Counted from the first letter of the stretch, positions 7,929 to 17,838 are shown. The stretch is DNA of 64,000 nucleotides from Anaerospora hongkongensis (GCF_004339805.1 NZ_SLUI01000005.1:1-64000); one strand, 5' to 3'. Notes: generated by a model from the letters alone, not told the origin. Numbers and translations are program-made.

Positions 7929-8306
7929 TTATAGGCAGGCAATAGTTTCAATTTCAACAGAAACGTCTTTGGGTAATCGAGCAACCTGAACGCAGCTTCT
8001 GGCCGGAGCAGCCTGCGGAAAATACTCGCCATACACTTGATTGACGATCGGGAAATCGTTCATATCCGTAAGGAATACGGTTGCTTTGACCACGTTTTCC
8101 AAGCCGATCCCCTGGCTTTGCAGAATGGCAATTATATTCTTAATAGCCTGTCTCGTCTGCGCGGCAACATCACCGGTTACCACTTCCCCTGTGGCGGGGT
8201 CAACCGGAATTTGTCCGGAAATAAACAGTAACCCGCCTGTTTGTATTGCCTGTGAGTATGGGCCTATCGCAGCCGGAGCCTTATCCGTCGTAACAACGCT
8301 TTTCAT
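7929..8306 (-). CDS. ridA: RidA family reactive enamine/imine deaminase
   Basis: A 125-residue RidA/YjgF protein with the family marks [26 protein letters not shown] and the C-terminal [20 protein letters not shown], whose Arg binds the carboxylate of the enamine. It hydrolyses 2-aminoacrylate-type intermediates released by PLP-dependent Ser/Thr dehydratases. Start ATG 8306 follows AGGAGGAATTGAATTA. It lies between PFOR and the chemoreceptor on the same strand, consistent with an amino-acid fermentation operon. Confidence 0.94.
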   Translation of the reverse strand: MKSVVTTDKAPAAIGPYSQAIQTGGLLFISGQIPVDPATGEVVTGDVAAQTRQAIKNIIAILQSQGIGLENVVKATVFLTDMNDFPIVNQVYGEYFPQAAPARSCVQVARLPKDVSVEIETIACL

Positions 8307-8350
8307 TAATTCAATTCCTCCTATTGAAGTTGACAAAAAGGGTTATCTCC

Positions 8351-11300
8351 TTATTGCTTTGCCAACGCCTTGTATTTCGCAAGTTTCTCTTTAGCATCTT
8401 GTTCCGTCTTAACAAACAACGCTTCGGCGGCCTCAGGGTATTGTTGCAGCAATGAAGAATACCGCACTTCACCCAGCAAAAACTCTTTAAAATCCATTGA
8501 AGGTTCCTTTGAATCCATCTTGAAGGGATTCTCACCTGCAGCTGCTAGCTGAGGATTATAGCGGTACATCGCCCAATAGCCGCTATCCACTGCCCGTTTA
8601 GCTTCTAACTGGCTGCAGCCCATACCTACTTTCAGTCCGTGGTTGATGCAGGGCGAATAAGCGATGATCAATGACGGCCCCGGATAAGCCTCTGCTTCGG
8701 CGATGGCTTTTAAGGTTTGGTTTTTATCGGCGCCCATGGCGATTTGCGCCACGTAAACATACCCATAGCTCATGGCAATCATGCCGAGGTCTTTCTTTTT
8801 GGTCTTTTTACCGCTTGCGGCAAATTTAGCAATTGCGGCAGTCGGAGTAGCTTTAGAAGACTGACCGCCCGTGTTGGAATACACTTCGGTATCAAATACC
8901 AAAATATTAACATCTTCTCCTGAGGCTAACACATGATCCAAGCCACCGAAGCCAATGTCATAGGCCCAGCCGTCACCGCCAAAAATCCATTGCGACCGTT
9001 TTACAAGGAAGTCCCGGTTTTTGTAGATCTCATTAAGCAGGGGATCCTCGCCTTTGATCTGACATAGCTGGCTGATCAGCTTATCAGCCCTTGCCCGGGT
9101 ACCTTCTCCCTTATCTTTGTTAGCCAGCCAGTCTTCACAGGCAGCTTTGAAATCTTCTCCCAGATCCAATTGCGCAGCCTTCTCAATAGCCAGTGCAACT
9201 TGCTTTCTCAGCTGCTTGCCAGCCATCAGCATACCTAAGCCGAACTCGGCATTATCTTCAAATAAGGAGTTCCCCCAGGCCGGTCCATGGCCGCGATGAT
9301 TAGTCGTGTATGGCAATGAAGGAACGCTGTCAGCCCAGACCGATGAACAGCCGGTAGCATTGGCAATCATCATCCGTTCACCATATAACTGTGTGACCAG
9401 CTTGGCATACGGTGTTTCCCCGCAGCCGGCACAGGCACCGGAAAACTCCAGCAGCGGCTGCTCAAATTGGCTGCCCTTTACTGTAAAAGCGTTTACCGGA
9501 TTAGCCTTTGGAGTAACTGAGAGGGCATAGTCCCACTGCTCTGCCTGCGGCAATTGGGTGTCCAGCGGTTTCATTATCAGGGCCTTTTCCTTAGCCGGGC
9601 AAACTTGAGCACAGTTACCGCACCCGGTGCAATCGTAAGGCGAGACTGCCATAACAAAGGACAGTTCTTTCTGTCCCATACAGGGCCTTGCCTGCAAACC
9701 GGCCGGTGCTTGCTGCTTTTCTGTCTCGGTTAATAGTACCGGTCTGATAGCAGCATGAGGGCAAACATAGGAACACTGATTACACTGAATACATTTTTCT
9801 GCCTGCCACTCGGGCACCTGGATTGCAATACCCCGTTTTTCGTAGGCGGCCGTTCCCATGGGGTATGAGCCGTCCTCCAGTCCAATAAATGCACTTACCG
9901 GCAGCTTATCGCCTTCCTGGCGGTTCATAGGAATCAGAATATCCTGAATAAATGCCGGAACCGCCTTGCCGGACGCCTCCGTATCTTGCGCCTCCTGCCA
10001 GGCTGCAGGAACAACAACTTTAATAATAGAGGCAATTCCCTGATCCACAGCAGCATTATTCATGGCAACTACTTTTTCGCCTTTTTTGCCATACGTTTTT
10101 TTAATTGCGTCTTTGAGATATTTTACAGCCTCTTCTTCCGGAATAATGCCGGCAATTTTGAAGAATGCGGCCTGCATAATCATGTTAATCCTGCCACCAA
10201 GGCCTAGCTGCTGGGCAATTGCGACAGCATCAATTCTGTACATAGCTATATTGTTAGCTGCAAGATAGCGTTTCATTGCTGACGGCAGATTCTGCTCAAG
10301 CTCTTCTTCGCTCCATTGGCAGTTTAGGAGAAAACTGCCGCCTGGCTTCAAGCCTTCTAAGACATTGTAATTATACACATAGGACTGATTATGACAGGCG
10401 ATAAAGTCCGCCTTATTAATCAGATAGGGAGATTTGATCGGCTTTTGACCGAAGCGCAAATGAGAAATGGTAACTCCGCCCGATTTTTTAGCATCATAGG
10501 CAAAATAAGCCTGAGCATACATATCAGTGTGATCACCAATAATTTTAATGGAATTCTTATTGGCACCAACAGTTCCGTCAGAGCCTATCCCCCAGAACTT
10601 ACAGGCCTTGGTGCCTGAGGCAGTCGTATCTATATCTGCGCCAAACGGCAGCGAAGTGTGGTTGACGTCATCAATGATCCCAACGGTAAAATTATCCCGC
10701 GGCTTGTCCGCTTTTAAGTTCTCAAATACGCCATGGATATGGCTGGGGATTACATCTTTACCACCCACGCCACATCGCCCGCCAACAATCACCGGCTGCC
10801 ACGCTTTGCCGTAAAAGGCGCTTTTCACATCCAGGTACAGCGGCTCAGCCAGGGCGCCCATTTCTTTGGTTCTGTCTAGTACGGCAATTTTTTGCACCGT
10901 TTCCGGGATATATTTAAAGAAATGCTCCAATGAGAATGGCCGGTAAAGGTGTACCGTCAACAGGCCGACCTTTTCTCCCTGGGCAGTAAGATAGTCAACA
11001 ACCTCTTCGATGGTTTCACACATCGATCCCATAGCAATAATCAACCGATCTGCATCGGGAGCACCGCAATAGTTGAACAAATGGTATTCCCGGCCTGTTA
11101 ATTTACTGATTTCAGCCATATAGTTTTCAACAATTGCCGGAATATCCTGATGGAAACGGTTAGAGACTTCTCGTTGCTGGAAGTGAATATCGCTGCCTTG
11201 TACAGTGCCTTTCGTCAGTGGGTGATCGGGATTGAGCGCTCTTTTGCGGAAAGCATCCACAGCCTCCCGGTCTAGCAGTCTATCCAGCTCCTCATATTCG

Positions 11301-11857
11301 AGCACTTCAATTTTCTGGACTTCATGTGACGTTCTAAATCCGTCAAAGAAGTTAAGGAACGGTACCCGGCCCTTAATCGCCGCTAAGTGCGCTACAGCCG
11401 ACAAGTCCATAACCTGTTGAACACTGCTTTCAGCAAGCATGGCAAAACCGGTCTGCCTTGTGGCCATAACATCGGAATGATCACCAAAAATACTGATGGC
11501 ATTGGCCCCAACTACACGGGCACTGACATGAAATACGCCAGGCAATAACTCCCCGGCAATTTTATACATATTGGGAATCATCAGCAAAAGCCCTTGCGAG
11601 GCAGTGTAAGTAGTAGTCAATGCACCAGCCTGCAGCGAACCGTGCACCGCACCTGCTGCCCCGCCTTCTGACTGCATTTCCACAACTTCTACCGTTTGCC
11701 CGAACAGGTTCTTTTTCCCTTGAGCAGCCCATTCATCAACGCTCTCTGCCATATTAGACGAAGGCGTAATTGGGAAAATAGCTGCCACATCAGTAAAAGC
11801 ATATGAGATATAGGCTGCTGCCGTATTACCATCCATAGTTTGCATTTTTCTTTTCAT
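8351..11857 (-). CDS. nifJ: Pyruvate:ferredoxin (flavodoxin) oxidoreductase
   Basis: A single-chain 1168-residue PFOR. The order is the pyrimidine-binding domain I (AYISYAFTDVAAIFPITPSS), domain II, the gamma domain (KACKFWGIGSDGTVGANKNSIKIIG), a two-[4Fe-4S] ferredoxin segment (CIQCNQCSYVC, CTGCGNCAQVC) and the C-terminal TPP domain (GCGETPYAKL, GGDGWAYDIGFGGLDHVL, NTGGQSSK), which carries extra Cys ligands for the proximal cluster. It cleaves pyruvate with CoA to acetyl-CoA, CO2 and two reduced ferredoxins. Length and motifs are complete. It is flanked by yjiG and ridA, and it would feed electrons to the hydrogenase at 41-45 kb. Confidence 0.98.
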   Translation of the reverse strand: MKRKMQTMDGNTAAAYISYAFTDVAAIFPITPSSNMAESVDEWAAQGKKNLFGQTVEVVEMQSEGGAAGAVHGSLQAGALTTTYTASQGLLLMIPNMYKIAGELLPGVFHVSARVVGANAISIFGDHSDVMATRQTGFAMLAESSVQQVMDLSAVAHLAAIKGRVPFLNFFDGFRTSHEVQKIEVLEYEELDRLLDREAVDAFRKRALNPDHPLTKGTVQGSDIHFQQREVSNRFHQDIPAIVENYMAEISKLTGREYHLFNYCGAPDADRLIIAMGSMCETIEEVVDYLTAQGEKVGLLTVHLYRPFSLEHFFKYIPETVQKIAVLDRTKEMGALAEPLYLDVKSAFYGKAWQPVIVGGRCGVGGKDVIPSHIHGVFENLKADKPRDNFTVGIIDDVNHTSLPFGADIDTTASGTKACKFWGIGSDGTVGANKNSIKIIGDHTDMYAQAYFAYDAKKSGGVTISHLRFGQKPIKSPYLINKADFIACHNQSYVYNYNVLEGLKPGGSFLLNCQWSEEELEQNLPSAMKRYLAANNIAMYRIDAVAIAQQLGLGGRINMIMQAAFFKIAGIIPEEEAVKYLKDAIKKTYGKKGEKVVAMNNAAVDQGIASIIKVVVPAAWQEAQDTEASGKAVPAFIQDILIPMNRQEGDKLPVSAFIGLEDGSYPMGTAAYEKRGIAIQVPEWQAEKCIQCNQCSYVCPHAAIRPVLLTETEKQQAPAGLQARPCMGQKELSFVMAVSPYDCTGCGNCAQVCPAKEKALIMKPLDTQLPQAEQWDYALSVTPKANPVNAFTVKGSQFEQPLLEFSGACAGCGETPYAKLVTQLYGERMMIANATGCSSVWADSVPSLPYTTNHRGHGPAWGNSLFEDNAEFGLGMLMAGKQLRKQVALAIEKAAQLDLGEDFKAACEDWLANKDKGEGTRARADKLISQLCQIKGEDPLLNEIYKNRDFLVKRSQWIFGGDGWAYDIGFGGLDHVLASGEDVNILVFDTEVYSNTGGQSSKATPTAAIAKFAASGKKTKKKDLGMIAMSYGYVYVAQIAMGADKNQTLKAIAEAEAYPGPSLIIAYSPCINHGLKVGMGCSQLEAKRAVDSGYWAMYRYNPQLAAAGENPFKMDSKEPSMDFKEFLLGEVRYSSLLQQYPEAAEALFVKTEQDAKEKLAKYKALAKQ

Positions 11858-11983
11858 CTTACATCAATCCCCTCGTGTGAAATCAAGTATGTATTGCTTA
11901 CTATTACTAACGGCAACGCCAAGGGGGGCAGGCTTGTTTCGATTTAGAACCACACTACTGCCCCACAGTTTCTGCTATAGAAA

Positions 11984-12493
11984 TTATCCGTTTAGTCCCA
12001 TAACATTTATCAAAATTCTGGTCAGTATCATGACTACAGCAGCATCGACAAGCGGAACGCAGATCAGCAGGGAATGCCATTTCCGGTCAACATTGGAAAC
12101 GATTACGATGCGCACAAAGTGTCCAATCAGCGTTCCCATTGTTACACAGGCCGGAAACAGGATTGTCGCCTGTGCCGCTGTGATTACCCCTTTGGAATAC
12201 AAAGTCGCCGCAGTAGCGCAACCTGCCGCTTTGGCAAAAAAAGCGGCAACAAGAGCAAATACGGCTTCACCCGGCAGGCCAAACAAAATCATTACCGGTT
12301 CCAGGAGCTTACCTACACTCTTCATTAATCCGGTAATGTCCAGAAATTGAATTAGCACGTAGGCCAAAACCATGGCAGGAGCAATCATTTCCGCACCAAT
12401 ATAAAATCCTTTTTTAGCTCCTGCTACAAATTCTTCCACTATACTTGGCTTAACTTTTTTTACATCTGCGCCGGCAGCAGCCTGATTAGCCAT
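11984..12493 (-). CDS. yjiG: YjiG-like nucleoside-recognition (gate) domain membrane protein
   Basis: A 169-residue inner-membrane protein of the Gate/nucleoside-recognition family (SpmB/YjiG type), with four or five membrane segments and FFAKAAGCATAATLYSKGVIT. It overlaps yjiH by eight bases and is translated from inside it. In E. coli yjiG-yjiH sit next to the isoaspartyl dipeptidase gene; here the partner is an M20 peptidase just upstream. A two-part peptide or amino-acid transporter is plausible but unproven. Confidence 0.82.
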   Translation of the reverse strand: MANQAAAGADVKKVKPSIVEEFVAGAKKGFYIGAEMIAPAMVLAYVLIQFLDITGLMKSVGKLLEPVMILFGLPGEAVFALVAAFFAKAAGCATAATLYSKGVITAAQATILFPACVTMGTLIGHFVRIVIVSNVDRKWHSLLICVPLVDAAVVMILTRILINVMGLNG

Positions 12494-13136
12494 TTACCCC
12501 GCTCCCTTCTACCTGATTTCTGCTCGCATGCCATTTTAAGTAGAGCCGTACCAAATTAGCACCCATGACTTTAACAACAAAGATCAGTCCGATAATCATC
12601 CCTACCGGCAGAACACTGATCGGCAGCAGGGCCGCACCTGTACCAAAAGTATTGGTAACCGGTGCAGAACCGGCATACTGATATGCAACAAATATAGCCC
12701 GTTCTTCTTCGGTCATCATTTTGTCCTCAACCATTCCCTTGGTCATTACTGCCGCCACATCAGAGCTGGTTAAGCTGCTGACAAAAGCCAGGCCACTGGC
12801 CCCCGGCAGTCCCATAAAAGGCTTTAAAATCGGACGGAATACGACTTCTGCTGCCCGCAAAGCGCCAAGTGACTCGGCAACCTGAATACAGCCCAGCGCA
12901 AACATCAAGGTTGGAAACAACGTTAACGCGAACATAAAGCCGTCACGTGCTCCGGTACCACCCTTACCGGTAAAAATTACGCCTTTGGCAACTTGTCCAA
13001 AATCCCCTGTTAGCACCTGGAAATCCAATGCCCGCAAAGGACCATCCATCTTGGCAAATACACCGGAAAAAGAAATAAGCAAGATGATTAATGATAGCCA
13101 TCCCTTCCAGGTAACCTTGTATTTTTCCTCTGCCAT
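12486..13136 (-). CDS. yjiH: YjiH-like nucleoside-recognition (gate) domain membrane protein
   Basis: A 216-residue membrane protein matching YjiH: an N-terminal membrane helix (WLSLIILLISFSGVFAKM), the Gate-domain segment FPTLMFALGCIQVAESLGALRA and LPGASGLAFVSSLTSSDVAAVM. It starts after GGGGGAGAGTAT and runs into yjiG with a short overlap, so the two proteins are probably made in equal amounts. With the M20 peptidase 53 bases upstream it forms an apparent peptidase-yjiH-yjiG unit. Substrate unknown. Confidence 0.82.
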   Translation of the reverse strand: MAEEKYKVTWKGWLSLIILLISFSGVFAKMDGPLRALDFQVLTGDFGQVAKGVIFTGKGGTGARDGFMFALTLFPTLMFALGCIQVAESLGALRAAEVVFRPILKPFMGLPGASGLAFVSSLTSSDVAAVMTKGMVEDKMMTEEERAIFVAYQYAGSAPVTNTFGTGAALLPISVLPVGMIIGLIFVVKVMGANLVRLYLKWHASRNQVEGSGVNG

Positions 13137-13189
13137 ATACTCTCCCCCTAATTCATCTATTGCAAAGAACAGAATTACGGCTCAGCCGT

Positions 13190-14353
13190 TTAGCTGTTCA
13201 GCTTAAGCACACAGTCAACCATCAGCTTAGCTCTTTCGAATAAGCTCTCTACCTGGGCATACTCCTCCGGACTATGATTGCGGCCGCCTTTTACTCCCAT
13301 CGCGCATACTGTCGGTACCCCTGCCAGAACCGAATAGGATGAATCAGATGCACCGCCCACACGTTTGGCATAAGGAGTGCCAAAGCCGTTTTCTTCATAT
13401 GCTTGTTTTACAACTTCAAACAATTGCAGAACCCCGTCCGTTGTTTTCATTGGCTTAATACCATGCATATAAGTGACCGCACCAGTGGTTCCCTCAACAG
13501 TTACGTTAACGGCAACCTCTTCAAGCTGCTTCATAATGCCCGGCAGGTCATCCGGGTCCTTATAACGGACATCGATTAAAATCTTTGCATAATCAGGAAC
13601 AGCTGTGGATGTTGTGCCGCCTTGCATTACTCCTACGTTGAAGCTGATGCCTTTTTCCCAGTCCGTTAACTTTTGTACGGCAATAATCTTATGAGCTATT
13701 TCCAAAATAGCACTCCGGCCGTTTTCCGGATCATTTCCCGCATGAGCAGCGGTACCTTTTACTTCCAGCATTATTTGGGCAACGCCTTTGCGGCCGACAA
13801 CGATCCCGTCATCAACAAAGCCTGTCTCAACATTGAATGCCGCAGCGTAGCCTGCTGCTTCTTTAAGAAAAACATCAGGCGTAGTCGAGTGAGCGTGTAA
13901 TACCTCTTCGTCTCCGGCAAGAAGCACTTTCAGCGTGCTTGAGTCATAACCCGCTGCCCGCAAAGCCTTTATTGCATAAATAGCAGATACGATACCGCCT
14001 TTCATATCAAGAACACCCGGCCCGTAAGCGATACCATCCTTTATGGTAAAAGGCCGTTCTTTAATTGCACCTGCCGGAATGGCCGTGTCCATATGTCCCA
14101 TAAAGATTACACCCGGTTTTGGCTGTTTCCCCTCAAATTCAGCAATTAACATGCTGCCGGCTTTTTCGAACTCAACCAAACGCGAAGCTGCACCTTCCTG
14201 ATCCAATATCTGTTTGAAGCGTACAGCTACCTTATCAATTCCGTCTTTTTCATGAGGACCACTTTCCATGCTAACAATCTCTTCCCACAGTGATACCATT
14301 TCCTCACGATGCGCGTCTACAAACTGGAATGCTTTCTGCTTCTTGTCATTCAT
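13190..14353 (-). CDS. M20 family metallopeptidase, paralogue 2
   Basis: 387 residues, exactly the length of the paralogue at 5749-6912. The same motifs are kept: MGHMDTAIP, YGPGVLDMKGG, GDEEVLH, GNDPENGRSAILE, GGASDSSYS and KGGRNHSPEEYA. The catalytic segment reads GDEEVLHAHS here and GDEEVGHVKS in the sister. The Gly-Gly-Ala-Ser of this copy versus Gly-Gly-Gly-Ser near the C-terminus are small differences that may tune specificity. Start ATG 14353 follows AGGAGGACAAGCAAAGA. First gene of the presumed peptidase-yjiHG unit. Cytoplasmic. Confidence 0.93.
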   Translation of the reverse strand: MNDKKQKAFQFVDAHREEMVSLWEEIVSMESGPHEKDGIDKVAVRFKQILDQEGAASRLVEFEKAGSMLIAEFEGKQPKPGVIFMGHMDTAIPAGAIKERPFTIKDGIAYGPGVLDMKGGIVSAIYAIKALRAAGYDSSTLKVLLAGDEEVLHAHSTTPDVFLKEAAGYAAAFNVETGFVDDGIVVGRKGVAQIMLEVKGTAAHAGNDPENGRSAILEIAHKIIAVQKLTDWEKGISFNVGVMQGGTTSTAVPDYAKILIDVRYKDPDDLPGIMKQLEEVAVNVTVEGTTGAVTYMHGIKPMKTTDGVLQLFEVVKQAYEENGFGTPYAKRVGGASDSSYSVLAGVPTVCAMGVKGGRNHSPEEYAQVESLFERAKLMVDCVLKLNS

Positions 14354-14495
14354 TCTTTGCTTGTCCTCCTTAATACTTTTCTACTTTCTATATCTACCAG
14401 CGCTCTGTGTAAGCACTGCTATAGAAAACCAAGTTGTCAGGTTTTTCAATATTTGAAAGGTGCGCTTAATTCTGTTAATTCTTTATTAAATAAAG

Positions 14496-14540
14496 GGTGC
14501 TTCAAATGAACATATTTTCACTACTTTCATTTAAAGCACC
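14496..14540 (-). terminator. Hairpin after the glycyl-radical activase gene
   Basis: GGTGCTT-AAATGAA paired with TTCATTT-AAGCACC, a 15-bp stem with one mismatch, followed on the minus strand by CTTTATTT. It separates the GRE/activase operon from the M20 peptidase gene. Confidence 0.6.
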
Positions 14541-14573
14541 ATTGCTTTATAACATCCTGCTTTTTAATCCATG

Positions 14574-15479
14574 CTACTTAAAATCTACAACTGGGATATT
14601 ATAGTCCGCTATTATTTTTTTCAAATTATTAATTGCTGTCGCTTCAGGGGTTGTAAACTTACCCGCTTGCGCTCCAACAGCCCGGTATTTGGATTCGCCA
14701 AAATCGTGATAAGGCAGCAATTCTACTCCCTTAACATCAGTACGGCTTTTAATAAACTCACACATCATATGGATGTTTTGCTCATTGGCATTCACTTCAG
14801 ATATTAAGGGAACGCGGACAACGGTATACGGGTGTACCCGGGATATACGGGCAATATTTTCTAAAATTTTGTCATTGCCCACCCCGGTCATTTCTCTATG
14901 GCGCACGTCATCCATGTGCTTGATATCGATAAAAACGCAGTCCAGCATTTCGAAAATATCATCTACCTGCTCCCAGTCAAAATAGCCGCTGGTTTCAACA
15001 GCAGTATTAATTCCAAGTCTGCTGCAGGCCGTTACAAGCTGCCGCAAAAATTCCGGCTGAGCAAATGGCTCTCCGCCGGAGAATGTCACTCCGCCGCCGG
15101 ACTCACGGTAAAAAACAGTGTCTCTTTTGATTACCGCAAGGACATCGTCAACTGTCACTACAGACCCGATCAGCTTGCGCGCTCCTGCAGGACATACCTC
15201 ACAGCACCTGGAACTACAGCGGCATTTATCCCGGTCAAAGGAAGGAAACGCATCACCCTTGGTGATTGCGCCTTCCTTACAAACCGTTAGGCAGCGGTTG
15301 CAGCCGATGCATTTTTCCTCGAAAAACACTACTTCCGGACTACTTTTCCACGATTCGGGATTAGCACACCACTGGCAGCGCAGTGGACAGCCTTTCAAAA
15401 AAACCGTGCTCCTTACACCATCGCCATCATGAATTGACCAGCGCTGAATTTGAAAGATGGTTCCACTACATTGCTTCAT
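14574..15479 (-). CDS. Glycyl-radical enzyme activating protein (radical SAM)
   Basis: A 301-residue PflA-like activase. The radical SAM motif C-PLR-C-QW-C lies at about residues 31-38, followed by an inserted ferredoxin domain with two [4Fe-4S] sites (CIGCNRCLTVC and CRCSSRCCEVC), as in activases of the CutD/HpdA/BssD class rather than plain PflA. FSGGEPFAQ is the SAM-binding GGE motif. It would abstract hydrogen from the Gly of the adjacent enzyme. The start lies inside the 3' end of the GRE gene (14-base overlap), so the pair is translationally coupled. Confidence 0.95.
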   Translation of the reverse strand: MKQCSGTIFQIQRWSIHDGDGVRSTVFLKGCPLRCQWCANPESWKSSPEVVFFEEKCIGCNRCLTVCKEGAITKGDAFPSFDRDKCRCSSRCCEVCPAGARKLIGSVVTVDDVLAVIKRDTVFYRESGGGVTFSGGEPFAQPEFLRQLVTACSRLGINTAVETSGYFDWEQVDDIFEMLDCVFIDIKHMDDVRHREMTGVGNDKILENIARISRVHPYTVVRVPLISEVNANEQNIHMMCEFIKSRTDVKGVELLPYHDFGESKYRAVGAQAGKFTTPEATAINNLKKIIADYNIPVVDFK

Positions 15480-17838
15480 ACGTGGTTCTTTCTATAATAG
15501 CATCCTGGGCTTCCCGGGAGAGGTTGACAAACTGTGTACTGTAGCCAGCTACCCGAACGAGCAAATCCCGATATGCTTCCGGCTGCTCCTGGGCCTTTCT
15601 CAAGGTTTCGGTGGAGACTACATTAAACTGAACATGAAAAGCACCTAAGGCAAAATACGCCCGGATCATCGAAGCCAGATTTTTTAGATTTCGGTCTGAT
15701 GCCAGCAGATCAGGCGACAGCTTAACATTCATCAGAGTGCCACCCGAATGAACATCATGGTTTATTTTAGCAACAGAGCGCATAGCCGCGGTTGGACTTG
15801 TCAAATCAGTTCCCGCATGCGGTGATACCCCTTCTGTCAGCGGACTTTGGGCTTTTCTGCCATCCGGCGTTGCCCCGATTACACTGCCTGCGGGAATATA
15901 GTTGGAAATCCCCATGAAGGCAGAGTTGAAAGGTGCCCCGAAGAGATCCTTATAAGCACGTACTTCCCGGTAGTAAAAGTCACTGATTTCTACAACAATC
16001 GAATCAACATACTCATCATCATTGCCATATTTCGGGCAAGCCAGCACAGCCTGTCTCAGTTCCTCATACCCTTTCCAGTCTGCATCCAGAGCCTGATTGA
16101 TTTGTTCCAGGGTATATTTTTTATCTTCAAACACCAGCTTCCTGATAACTGCCAGTGAGTTAGCGGCATCAGCAATCCCGATACCGGTAAGCACTGGTCC
16201 GAGATTATATTTTGCGCCGCCTTTACTAAGATCTTTTCCTTGCTCCATACAACCTTCGACCAGCATGGAAAGGTACGGTCTAGGCACCATCTCGGTATGT
16301 ATTTGCTGCGCAGTAATTGAGCCAATAACAGAGTGTTTGATTAAATAAGCAAGTTGCTTAAAAAAGGCCGCTTTCACTGCTTCATAACTTACAAACTCTG
16401 ATACAGGGACTTCCGGAAGTCCCATTTCCTTACCGGTTAACCGGCTTTTCCCCTGATTTAAAGAGTGTTCAAGCGCAGCTGCCAGATTAATATTAACAGC
16501 CGATGTCCATTTGCCTACTTTTCTGTGATGAGGCACTACGCACCCGCAGTTATTCCAATCCCGTGCATCTTCCGGGGATAACCCTTCGGCCAGCAGCATC
16601 TGAGAACCAACTCTGTCGTTGTGCACAGCGGGGAATCCGGTTCCAACCCGGATCAGCCGGCACACCGCCAGGAGAAATTCATCCGGACTGTCCGGATGAA
16701 TCCGGACACTCAGCCCGGGCTGATGCGTTTTTACGTTCTCTGTTGCTTTCAGACACATATAAGAAAGTTCATTTGTGGCATCGCGGCCGTCTCTTGTTCT
16801 GCCGCCGACAGTCAAGTTCTGAAAGGAATTATATCCGGCAAAAAACTTGGCCGTATTGCTGGAAATAGCCCAAACCCATTCAGAAAGCTTAATCCAAAGC
16901 GCTTCAATCAACTCCTGCGCCGCTGCAGGCGTAATGACACTATTTTTCACATCTTCGGCAAAATAAGGATACATATATTGATCAAACCGGCCAAGATTCA
17001 ATGCCAGTGAGTTCTCCGACAGGATAGAACCAAGCTGGGTAAACCATACGGTCTGTATTGCTTCATGGAAGTTCTCCGGAGGATGCTCAGGGACTTTGCG
17101 GCAAACTGCCGCAATTGTCAGCAATTCTTTTTTCCGCTGCTCATCCGATTCAGCCTGAGCCATCGCCAAGGCCTTATCAGCATAGCGCCCGGCTAAGGTA
17201 ATAATACCCTCGCATACTAGAACAGCCGCATTGTAGAAATTTATTTTCTCCAGTGCTTCAGCAGAAGTTGGCTCTAAGCTCTGCAGTTTGGCAAGAGCCT
17301 CTTGCTTTAATCCTCCGAAACCCTTTTTAAAAATAATATCCTGATAATCAGCTGTTATTTCCCCTACAGCGTTTCTCCATTTCGAGTCGTTATCAATAAT
17401 GCCGGTATCAATCAGAATCTTTGCTGTTTCCGGATTAATACGGGACAAGAAGTTTTCTTCGAGAGATTTGCCGCGCCAATAAGGAAAGATTTTTTCACGC
17501 AGTACTTTTTTTGCCTCATTATCAATACAATAAGGGTCCTGGCCCCGGCTTTCAAAGGAATCCATTTCCTCCTCAACCCATTTCCAGGAGTATTCCGGAC
17601 AAATGACCCCTGTCTTCAGGAACTCGCCAACTGCTCCGACAACCAGTTCTCCCGAAAAAATAGTGACAGGAATGCTCTTACATACAGCCAGAAAGGCTTT
17701 TGCCCGCCGGATAATCACAGCTTCACCTTCGGTTTGCTGATGTGACAACGTAAACGCGACTGCCCGCTGAACGCTGATCGATGGCTTTGCATCTAGATAC
17801 GACTGTCTAAAATCTTCAATACGGGTAGTGGACATCAT
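15466..17838 (-). CDS. Glycyl radical enzyme of unassigned substrate (PFL2-like)
   Basis: 790 residues, the usual size of the glycerol/choline-lyase-like GRE group. The glycyl loop VRVAGYSTQFVNLS places the radical at Gly765. The active-site loop is NNCGCVVPHH (Cys431, Cys433). Most eliminating GREs read GCVEP there, with a Glu two residues after the Cys acting as base. Here that position is Val435, so a dehydratase- or lyase-type mechanism needing that Glu is unlikely. Other family marks are GRFDQYMYPY and FNSAFMGISNYIPAGSVIGATPDGR. The start may be the first or second of two adjacent ATGs after AGGAGG (17838 or 17835). An activase follows and a GntR regulator precedes it. Substrate unknown. 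Confidence 0.9.
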   Translation of the reverse strand: MMSTTRIEDFRQSYLDAKPSISVQRAVAFTLSHQQTEGEAVIIRRAKAFLAVCKSIPVTIFSGELVVGAVGEFLKTGVICPEYSWKWVEEEMDSFESRGQDPYCIDNEAKKVLREKIFPYWRGKSLEENFLSRINPETAKILIDTGIIDNDSKWRNAVGEITADYQDIIFKKGFGGLKQEALAKLQSLEPTSAEALEKINFYNAAVLVCEGIITLAGRYADKALAMAQAESDEQRKKELLTIAAVCRKVPEHPPENFHEAIQTVWFTQLGSILSENSLALNLGRFDQYMYPYFAEDVKNSVITPAAAQELIEALWIKLSEWVWAISSNTAKFFAGYNSFQNLTVGGRTRDGRDATNELSYMCLKATENVKTHQPGLSVRIHPDSPDEFLLAVCRLIRVGTGFPAVHNDRVGSQMLLAEGLSPEDARDWNNCGCVVPHHRKVGKWTSAVNINLAAALEHSLNQGKSRLTGKEMGLPEVPVSEFVSYEAVKAAFFKQLAYLIKHSVIGSITAQQIHTEMVPRPYLSMLVEGCMEQGKDLSKGGAKYNLGPVLTGIGIADAANSLAVIRKLVFEDKKYTLEQINQALDADWKGYEELRQAVLACPKYGNDDEYVDSIVVEISDFYYREVRAYKDLFGAPFNSAFMGISNYIPAGSVIGATPDGRKAQSPLTEGVSPHAGTDLTSPTAAMRSVAKINHDVHSGGTLMNVKLSPDLLASDRNLKNLASMIRAYFALGAFHVQFNVVSTETLRKAQEQPEAYRDLLVRVAGYSTQFVNLSREAQDAIIERTTYEAM

